From assembly GCA_949361645.1 (NCBI GenBank), contig OX442418.1:186001-250000 (forward strand): a stretch of DNA of 64,000 nucleotides, read 5' to 3'. The DNA comes from Spongilla lacustris (Eukaryota > Porifera > Demospongiae > Spongillida > Spongillidae). The notes beneath the pieces are model-generated. The model had not been told where the DNA came from. It searched no databases and was given only the letters and a program-made list of their open reading frames with translations. This document shows positions 58,601-64,000 of this stretch, one piece after another; position 1 is the first letter of the stretch, and every line of letters starts with the position of its first letter. A program made the position numbers and the translations under genes.

Positions 58601-59057
58601 GCGTGGTGGAGGGGAGTGAGCCACTGGCCGTCCTTAACGTTCACCTTGCCACCTAGCAGAGAAGAGGGAAGGGTGAAATGGGGAAGAGGGAGGGGGAGGG
58701 GGAGGGGGGGAGGGGGAGGGGGAAGGGGGAGGGATGGAAGACCAGCAGCTTACCAGCGCGCACAAGGTTGGTAACACACTCAGCTTCCCCACAGTACGCC
58801 GCAGCGTGCATAGCTGTTCTCTTCTCTGCATCCTTTTGGGAGAAGGACAGTCATATACAGTCTTCATGCAAGCTGGTGCATGCCCCCACCTGCGCGTTCA
58901 CGTCTTCCCTCTGTCCTATCAGCTCCTGCAGCTGCACCACATTGCCCTCAAAACACGCCTGTACCAATGGCATCTGTGGACAGTGTAGTAACTTAGAACA
59001 TATCGAGAGGCTACTTTGAAAACATCGGGATACAAACACCGCGGCGTACAATTTCAT
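47011..59057 (-). CDS. ANKRD28/44/52-like: PP6-regulatory ankyrin-repeat protein (ANKRD28/44/52 type), complete
   Basis: Orthologues are long ankyrin scaffolds that bind the SAPS (PP6R) subunit of protein phosphatase 6; their roles include signalling and secretory-pathway control. I traced 29 coding exons on the minus strand; all junction phases agree and the total is 2,928 nt (975 residues plus stop), against about 1,050 in vertebrates. Repeat order and spacing match ANKRD28 to the end: [11 protein letters not shown] at the start, the [12 protein letters not shown] region, INDN near repeat 23, the terminal [15 protein letters not shown]. Translation could start at ATG 58,973, or at in-frame ATG 59,057 (28 more residues, or a short first exon spliced at GCG|GTGTTT onto 58,973). 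Introns are mostly 50-350 bp and carry many minisatellites. It is head-to-head with the ZCWPW-like gene. Confidence 0.93.
47124..47292. repeat. 22-bp minisatellite filling ANKRD intron 28
   Basis: About 7.5 copies of GATGGTGACATCATCAATCATA with C/T and G/A variants. The intron is 212 bp (47,112-47,323) and is almost entirely this array. Confidence 0.9.
48321..48449. repeat. 31-bp minisatellite at the exon 23 donor
   Basis: Four copies of a unit starting TCATGTGACTACATGTGTGC. On the transcribed (minus) strand the array begins 7 nt inside the intron, and unit sequence reaches the donor region (AATGACATGAGAGG against CATGACATGAGAGG). Confidence 0.9.
49185..49282. repeat. About 20-bp minisatellite at the exon 18 donor
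   Basis: Five copies of a CACAAGAGCAAAGGTCACAC-like unit. The first starts within about 10 nt of the GT of the exon 18 donor (minus strand). Confidence 0.85.
49981..50050. repeat. 24-bp tandem repeat
   Basis: Three copies of CTGGGCCAGTGGGTCATACA plus four bases, in ANKRD intron 15. Confidence 0.85.
50716..52756 (-). CDS. ANKRD28/44/52-like: ANKRD-like gene: central exons 12-15
   Basis: Exons: 52,616-52,756; 52,212-52,332; 51,892-51,966; 50,716-50,794. They encode [30 protein letters not shown], the linker [20 protein letters not shown] with PLHLA, and [15 protein letters not shown]. The linker corresponds to the non-ankyrin insert that interrupts the repeats in ANKRD28, which supports orthology over a generic ankyrin match. 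Intron 11 (about 2.2 kb) and intron 14 (about 1.1 kb) are the longest. Confidence 0.88.
50804..51018 (+). repeat. (GGGGA)n array next to the exon 15 acceptor
   Basis: About 43 perfect copies of GGGGA, homopurine on the plus strand. In the transcript it is (UCCCC)n and ends about 9 nt before exon 15 (50,794), so it occupies the polypyrimidine-tract position. The Gly/Glu/Arg and Ser/Pro ORFs over it are artefacts. Confidence 0.95.
52076..52205. repeat. 64-bp duplication at the exon 13 donor
   Basis: Two nearly identical 64-bp copies (CACTAGAGATAAGTGGTCC ... CTAGTCATTACATCAT). The unit end overlaps the donor of exon 13: donor GTAATGATGTAATGACTAG against unit GTGATGATGTAATGACTAG. Confidence 0.85.
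52787..52955. repeat. 25-bp minisatellite with embedded hairpins upstream of exon 12
   Basis: About seven copies of a GATCAGGTGGACATACCATA-type unit. Two places read GGTGGACAT-ACCACA-ATGTCCACC, forming hairpins, so some units are inverted relative to others. It lies about 30 nt upstream of the exon 12 acceptor. Confidence 0.85.
53206..53688. repeat. 24-bp minisatellite, 20 copies, ANKRD intron 11
   Basis: Copies of GGGTTAGTGGTCCATGTATG plus CTTT differ only by a T/C change in a few units. As 24 is a multiple of three and the unit lacks stops in most frames, long ORFs appear on both strands; they are artefacts. Confidence 0.95.
53872..54168. repeat. 26-bp minisatellite, about 11 copies, ANKRD intron 11
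   Basis: Units of GTGGAGGTATGTGGACATGG plus TAGAGG, with variants (CTAAAGG, CCTAGAGG). Confidence 0.9.
54722..54931. repeat. 26-bp minisatellite containing the exon 11 donor
   Basis: About eight copies. On the minus strand each unit reads GCTAAGAAG|GTATGTAAGTGG; the real junction reads GCTAGGAAG|GTAAGTGGG. Each unit therefore carries a copy of the last 9 exon bases and a donor-like GT. Confidence 0.9.
54932..58973 (-). CDS. ANKRD28/44/52-like: ANKRD-like gene: N-terminal exons 1-11
   Basis: Exons (high to low coordinate): 58,890-58,973; 58,754-58,832; 58,473-58,652; 57,974-58,153; 57,778-57,842; 57,554-57,631; 56,151-56,442; 55,669-55,783; 55,428-55,510; 55,095-55,161; 54,932-55,000. All use GT-AG. 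Exons 3 and 4 are both 180 bp, phase 1 to 1. Exon 7 is the longest and encodes about three repeats ([40 protein letters not shown]). Pyrimidine-rich low-complexity tracts fill introns 2, 5 and 8. Confidence 0.9.
55218..55427. repeat. About 20-bp minisatellite at the exon 9 donor
   Basis: About ten copies of CCCCTCCTCCCCTATGGTCC. On the minus strand the donor GTATGGGGAGGAGGGAGGAC aligns with the unit CATAGGGGAGGAGGGGGGAC, so the donor is the first, diverged unit. Confidence 0.85.
56425..56620. repeat. 35-bp minisatellite containing the exon 7 acceptor
   Basis: Four to five copies of a CATTAGGGACATCCCCCTGC...ATATATGTACACAA unit. The true junction (CATTAGGGGCGTCCACCTGCC...) is itself a unit, covering the first 16 exon bases, the AG and about 17 intron bases. 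Each copy keeps GGCAG|G on the minus strand. Confidence 0.92.
58196..58345. repeat. 35-bp minisatellite, ANKRD intron 3
   Basis: Four copies of a TATTATGTGAGTGGTCCACT-GCACTAATGGGGAGG unit, ending about 45 nt upstream of the exon 4 acceptor. Confidence 0.9.
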
Positions 59058-59173
59058 GACTCCGACAATCCCTACTGCTACGCTATGATTTGAATTTTAA
59101 ACTCTTATTTTAAGTAGCAGACACACACACCACACAAACACATACAAAACACATACAAACACATACACACAAA

Positions 59174-59268
<95 letters not shown>

Positions 59269-59815
59269 TACGTCGTATATCCTCTGCGAGTTTAATACCA
59301 TCATTTTTGCCAACTGCTGTTGCAAGGATTTTCGTGCAAACTAGGAAAGAAAGCACACCACATCAGCAGTACGGCGTCAACATATTTCAAACCCTTGACC
59401 GATGGCGCCATAATTTTTCAATAACTCTACCTGATCCATCTCATTGACAAACGATCCACCTTGTAGGCCCCTATGAGAACTTAGGCTAGTTGTAATAATA
59501 TTATTTATAACAGCAATCTGAGTAGATTACGGCCCTTTTTTTAGCAGCTCCTTTCCATGGAACCAGAGAAAAAGTCTTACCTATTAAATGGCTTCACTGG
59601 TCAAGTTAGGGGCGTGGCCAAAGTCACGTGAATAATTTATACTTAGACTGTCATGAAGAGCGGCTGCTTATAAATATGCTAACAAGAACTCAAACCAGAA
59701 CTCAAGCAATAAACGGTAATTTCTGACTACTTCAACTTCACAATTTGTTTTCACTAGCTATAGGCGCTAAAAATCTGCTTGAGCTAGTTACGCAATGTTA
59801 TGATTCCTTGTTTCC
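59058..59815. promoter_or_regulatory. Divergent promoter region (ANKRD-like / ZCWPW-like)
   Basis: Some 760 bp separate the start codons of two head-to-head genes. It contains a CA microsatellite (about 59,179-59,264), a GC box (GGGGCGTGGCC, about 59,609-59,619) and a palindromic E-box (TCACGTGA, 59,624-59,631). A shared bidirectional promoter is inferred from the layout; no TATA box or transcription start was identified. Confidence 0.5.
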
Positions 59816-61628
59816 ATGGCTACACCTTTAGCAGAAGATATAGATATCAGCAGCGAAGAAGTGACTTGGGTACAGTGTGATCACGAAGAGTGCCAAAAAT
59901 GGAGAAAATTGCCTCGCACAGTTGAAATCCGCACTGCAAGTGAATGGTATTGTGATATGCACCCCGACCCCTCGCAGAGGTCATGCGATATTCCAGAAGA
60001 AAAATGCAACATCTCAGGAGAGAAATTTTTCACGTTTAATTGGTTTCCAGCAGGACAACTTGTATGGGCCAAAATGACTGGATACCCACTGTGAGTGTGC
60101 GCATAGAAGGGGCAGGAGACGTGAGTGTGCGCATAGAAGGGGCAGGAGACGTGAGTGTGCGCATAGAAGGGGCAGGAGACGTGGCATATATATTTGGAGG
60201 GTGGGACACTATAGCATTATGAATGGTACCCTATAATAGATTAGCTGCTGGTTGACAGCTTTAATACTTGCTGCTGGCTCTATTATTGCTCTGTGGATCA
60301 TTCAAAGGGGAGTAGCACGTGACATCAGCATGCATGGCAATGTGTTGTGTTCAACAGTACACCTCTTGACATGCACATACCTGCCAGGTGGCCTGCTGTG
60401 GTGACCCCTGACCCCTGGTCACGTGGGGATCACTTCAGCATAGAGGCAGATGCAGAGGGATGCATCTATCATATTGAGTTCTTGGGCAAACCACGGTCCC
60501 ACATTTGGCTACCTGAAAATCAGGTTAGACAAACACTGCTACAATGTTAAAAACTCATATCTGTTCTAAATACCTGTCAGGTGACACCTTTCAGAAGACA
60601 CCAAGCACCTGCAAGCAAGCCAACAAAACGACTGACTCTAGCAATCAACGAGGCTGAAGCAATGATTGATCTCTGTGAGCAAGAAAGGCTGGAGAAGTGT
60701 GAGTATAGAACAGAAACCTCTATTGCTAGTACTACTACTGCTGCTAGTGCTACTACTCCTGCCGCTAGTACCAGGATTCAAGTGAACACTAAGCCTAAGG
60801 CAAAGCATAGACAAGCACATAGGAAGAAGTCATATACCAGGACATTGCTTCTAACATCGCCCCAAGAAGTGGTCCCTCAACAACAGCCAACATGCTTATC
60901 AATAACTCAGCAAAGCCCATCCGAGCTCCCCTGTCCATTGCTACAACATCTCTGTAACCCTTCTCTCACCTCTGATACCATGCAACGTGTTACAAGTCTA
61001 TGTGTGGTCCCCAGACCAGCCCCCAATATGAGTAACTGCTTGAGGGCTGGAGGTCAGTACAATATGTCTACATCCTGCAACTCTGCTGCCATGGTGACAG
61101 ATAACCTGGAGCGTGCTAGCGTTTGGCAACAGCTACAGACCAAGTGTTCTCAACATGTGGTTGCCAAGCAACAACAATGTCTGGAGTGCATCAATACACC
61201 TAGTCCAAAGTCAAATCAAATCACAGATCCTCTGTGCTCAATGGACTCTCCAGATAACGACCAAATCGTTCCTTCCATGACTGGTAATCATTAAATTTCA
61301 CTTCCAAACACCATATTACTGTCTGTTGCAGGTCACAGCACATTTTCACATCTAGAATCCAACGTTTTGAATGAATGGAAGGAAATTGAAAACTTGTGCA
61401 ATATCACAGCTTCAACCAGGTTAGTCAAACTGGTTATTTGAAATACATATTAAAACTTATTAAACATTAAGGACTATTGAGTGTGATCTGGGCTCTGTTT
61501 TGAGTGAAATGCAAAACATTGAAGGTACAACCAACACACACACACACACAACTGTATACTCAATTCATTCCCCCACAGAGTTCATCCAAGTGATATCTGA
61601 AGACAGAGGTGGGACACTTCCAACATGA
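59816..61628 (+). CDS. ZCWPW-like: ZCWPW1/2-like CW and PWWP histone-mark reader
   Basis: Six exons: 59,816-60,090; 60,388-60,523; 60,581-61,283; 61,332-61,419; 61,472-61,524; 61,579-61,628. Phases agree and the total is 1,305 nt (434 residues). A CW zinc finger spans residues about 17-60 (W18, C21, C26, W29, W44, C46, C57; WVQCDHEECQKWRKLP, RSCDIPEE). A PWWP domain follows (GQLVWAKMTGYP, then L-WPAVV across the first intron; WLPENQ at the end). In known members CW binds H3K4me3 and PWWP binds H3K36me3, in meiotic recombination repair downstream of PRDM9. The exon 2 acceptor at 60,387 was chosen over 60,357 because it recreates the PWWP core. A long low-complexity exon 3 follows. Confidence 0.85.
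60091..60180 (+). repeat. Triplicated 5' splice site, ZCWPW-like intron 1
   Basis: Three perfect 30-bp copies beginning GTGAGTGTGCGCATAGAAGG. Each begins with a consensus donor GTGAGT. Use of the second or third donor would read straight into an in-frame TGA (60,092-60,094). Confidence 0.95.
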
Positions 61629-61717
61629 AGCCAATGTTGTTCAAACATATGTACAATCACTGTCCTATATGACCAATGCATGGCCTGGTGCCCAGTCCCT
61701 TACAAAATGCACCAGGT

Positions 61718-64000
61718 TTAGTCGCACCACTGCGGCATATTGCCTACTGGCAGTGCAGCAAAGGTAGATATTGGGGTCTGAATGGAATCTGTGACATGAG
61801 TTACGTCGGGCATCCCTCGTAGTGTTACCATTCGTCCTCCTGCTCCTCCCAGCTGCTCAAGGTCTGCCAGTGTGCTCCCCTGGCCCCCCAGGAGTGTGCC
61901 CCCCGGCCCCCCCAGGAGGAGCCTCCCATGTGCCACCTTCAGCAGCGCAGTCTCCACCGTGCCAATGTGCAGGTCATGGGGGGCGGGGTCATGTGTGGGC
62001 CTAACCACACCTGCTGGCCTGGTACCCTCGCTGATGTGCTGAGTGGGCACTGGAGCTGCCACTGGAGACACTTGTGCACTGGAGGCAGCGGACTGGGGAC
62101 CTCGCAGTGACCCCTCCCCCTGGGGGTGAACACCATTAGTTAACTTGTTTCCACCCGAGAGATCGTGTTCAGTTAAAGTCTGGTGGAGCCTGGTGTTGGT
62201 GGCTATGTAGAACTCCCTCTGGGATGCAAGCTCCATGATGCGGGCCTGCATGCGTCTGTTCTCTGACTGCAGCTGGTGTAAATGGGCCAACATCACCCCA
62301 GCTGTAGGGATATAGCCATGAATACTAGCCTCATCCCCAGCCTTTAATGTTAGCCTCATCCCCAGCCTTTAATGCTAGCCTCATCCCCAGCCTTTAATGT
62401 TAGCCTCATCCCCAGTCACTCCACAGCTCACAACTTATTGCATTAAGAAGTGTGAATTTGTACAATGGTGAACTGCTAGGTCCAGTTTAACCATGCTAAT
62501 GTTGTAACCACAAGTGATAAGAAACATTCCCTCTGAGAAAGTAAGGCAGTGAGGGTGTAAACAGGAAGGAAACAAAGGTGCAGCGAAAAACATAATTTGG
62601 CAACTAACAAAGGTGTTTATAAAAATATCTTTTAACCTTGTTCCCTTCCTTTTTACACCATTGCCTTTCTCAGAGAGAATATTTGTTTCAGGATGGTAAC
62701 GAATGGATAACTATGATTACAAAAACATTACGTACAAGAATTACATACACTCACAACTATTTAAGATGGTCATTGAATCGCTGTAGAATTTTTTTATAGT
62801 ACATGTAATCACAGAAATACTTCAGCTGTTACATAACATGCCTAACAACACATGTTGAGGACACTTTGCAGCTGCTTATGGAGGTGCCTTTTTGAAATGC
62901 ATATGGCAATACCATAAGTCTGGGAACCAGACAACTGGCTTTGCAGCAAGCCAATCATCTGGTCCCCAGACTTCAGTGTAAGGACATACATACATTGTAG
63001 CCACTGTACATAGAGGCTAACATGGCCACTGTACATAGGGGCTAACATGGCCACTGTACATAGAGGCTATCATGGCCACTGTACATAGAGGCTAACATGG
63101 CCACTGTACATAGAGGCTATCATGGCCACTGTACATAGAGGCTATCATGGCCACTTAGCCCTTGGATGTAAGCCTGGCTTCAATTAGGTACCCAAACACA
63201 GTACCATGCATTATTCCCCAGGCCTGCATTATTCCCCAGGCCTACTAATAGTCCCCAGGCCTACCAATGGTCCCCAGGCCTACCATTGTTCTGCTGACCA
63301 GCCTGGTGTATAATGAACTGGGCTGTCTGCTCCCACTGCCTCTCCAGTAGCTCTTGCAAGCTCATTGGAGGCCCCAGCAACCTACAGGCAGACACCATTA
63401 TACCTTACCTCCCTCCTCCATTACACCTTACCTCCCTCCTCCATTACACCTTACCTCCCTCCTCCATTACACCTTACCTCCCTCCTCCATTACACCTTAC
63501 CTCCCTCCTCCATTACACCTTACCTCCCTCCTCCATTACACCTTACCTCCCTCCTCCATTACACCTTACCTCCCTCCTCCATTACACCTTACCTCCCTCC
63601 TCCATTATCAGCAGTGTGGGGTGGGGACAGAGGCTGCACACTTGAGCTGCCATCAACACGTGGTGTGGGGATGGACTGGGCACCTGAGGGCACCGCGGTG
63701 GTTGGAGGGGGGCGGGGCACCTGGGTTACATCACTGGTCACTGGCAGGACCTCTGATGTCGTGCTGTCGTTTGACGAAGATAGCTTACGACGACGACATT
63801 TCCGTTTTGTGGAGGGCATAGGAGTATCCATGGCAACCCTCTTCTGTGGCACAGCAGCAGGTACATCGCTCTTCTTTGCCCTCCTCTGCCCCACCTGCCC
63901 CACCTTATTAAGATTTGTATCAAAGTGAGGCATTGGCTGGGGGAATGCCAGCTGGAATAGGGCATGGGAGGGCTGAGACACTGATGGAATTACTTGAGAT
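61718..64000 (-). CDS. MLLT10/MLLT6-like: AF10/AF17 (MLLT10/MLLT6) homologue, 3' part
   Basis: Three exons: >64,000-63,593 (partial), 63,284-63,381 and 61,718-62,301 (stop included); phases 2 and 1 agree. The middle exon encodes the octapeptide motif and lead-in (MSLQELLERQWEQTAQF). The last begins the leucine zipper (HLHQLQSENRRMQARIMEL), followed by a Gly/Pro-rich tail of about 150 residues. This OM-LZ module binds DOT1L and directs H3K79 methylation. The first exon is Ser/Pro-rich with a basic patch (STKRKCRRRKLSSS) that could be a nuclear signal. The PHD-zinc knuckle-PHD half would lie beyond the window. Its stop is only 89 bp from the ZCWPW-like stop on the other strand, so the 3' UTRs probably overlap. 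Confidence 0.85.
62330..62413. repeat. 25-bp minisatellite upstream of the last AF10-like exon
   Basis: About 3.5 copies of AGCCTCATCCCCAGCCTTTA plus ATGTT, about 30 nt from the acceptor at 62,302. Confidence 0.9.
62524..62692. mobile_element. Foldback MITE, family A copy 3
   Basis: The arms (CATTCCCTCTGAGAAAGTAA... and ...GCCTTTCTCAGAGAGAATAT; GTAAACAGGAAGGAAACAAAG and its partner) are inverted and homologous to the copies at 18.9 and 40.3 kb. It lies inside an intron of the AF10-like gene, so insertion was tolerated there. Confidence 0.8.
63000..63155. repeat. 25-bp minisatellite, AF10-like intron
   Basis: Six copies of ATGGCCACTGTACATAGAGG plus CTA(A/T)C. Confidence 0.92.
63205..63290. 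repeat. About 19-bp array containing a 5' splice site
   Basis: Four copies of a TCCCCAGGCCTACCAATGG-like unit. On the minus strand each reads ATTG|GTAGGCCTGGGGA, and the real donor is AATG|GTAGGCCTGGGG at 63,283. Confidence 0.85.
63397..63607. repeat. 23-bp array of duplicated exon/intron junctions, AF10-like gene
   Basis: Nine copies; on the minus strand the unit is TAATGGAGGAGGGAG|GTAAGG plus flank. The real junction is ATAATGGAGGAGGGAG|GTAAGG, so each unit repeats about 15 exon bases and the donor. Confidence 0.95.

Noticed and set aside
59105..59356. Cys/Val-rich minus-strand ORFs
   Set aside because: Read through the CA microsatellite in the divergent promoter.
60347..60523. Exon 2 of the ZCWPW-like gene starting at 60,358 or at ATG 60,347
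   Set aside because: This would insert residues into the PWWP core; the acceptor at 60,387 gives the normal GYP-L-WPAVV sequence and keeps phase.
47124..63607. Regular repeats that could be mistaken for CRISPR arrays
   Set aside because: They are head-to-tail minisatellites without unique spacers, inside introns of an animal gene.
63313..63928. Plus-strand ORFs with Leu/Pro/Thr/Ser repeats
   Set aside because: Antisense to the AF10-like exon and its 23-bp junction array.
1..64000. Horizontally acquired bacterial system
   Set aside because: No intron-free operon, ribosome-binding-site pattern or bacterial gene family was seen anywhere.

Overview
The window looks like nuclear DNA of a marine invertebrate animal, most plausibly a sponge. 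Supporting this are intron-rich metazoan genes (PP6-regulatory ankyrin protein, CW/PWWP reader, AF10-type DOT1L partner), Ty3/Gypsy, BEL/Pao and hAT elements, dense foldback MITEs, and a family of near-identical GHVECVKVLLDKGA ankyrin exons that resembles demosponge ankyrin expansions. The taxon is inferred from memory of such families, not proven.

Layout. 1-24 kb: minus-strand 99-bp ankyrin exons at 430-528 and 20.0-23.8 kb. Between them lies transposon-rich DNA: a nested foldback element (1.8-4.6 kb), a decayed Gypsy element (4.7-8.7 kb), palindromic AT-rich DNA and a G-run array at 14 kb. 24-34 kb: a decayed hAT element (25.26-27.18 kb) and a nearly complete but broken BEL/Pao retrotransposon (28.2-33.8 kb). 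34-47 kb: mostly MITEs, simple repeats and weak coding-like remnants; no gene could be established there.

47.0-64.0 kb is the genic end. A complete ANKRD28/44/52-type gene (minus strand) can be followed exon by exon. Its 29 coding exons keep phase at every junction and sum to 2,928 nt (975 residues plus stop). It is head-to-head with a six-exon ZCWPW1/2-like histone-mark reader (plus strand, 434 residues). That gene is tail-to-tail with the 3' end of an AF10/AF17 (MLLT10/MLLT6) homologue (minus strand), which runs out of the window. The last two are both chromatin factors of the H3K4/H3K36/H3K79 methylation systems; their shared location may be coincidence.

The most unusual signal is that minisatellites in these three genes sit on splice junctions. 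In several cases the repeat unit contains the real 5' or 3' splice site plus the last or first exon bases, so the array is a string of duplicated splice junctions. This recurs in at least eleven introns. A second striking structure is the 2.8-kb foldback at 1.8-4.6 kb, which carries a TTAA-flanked insertion and a C-tract array in one arm only.
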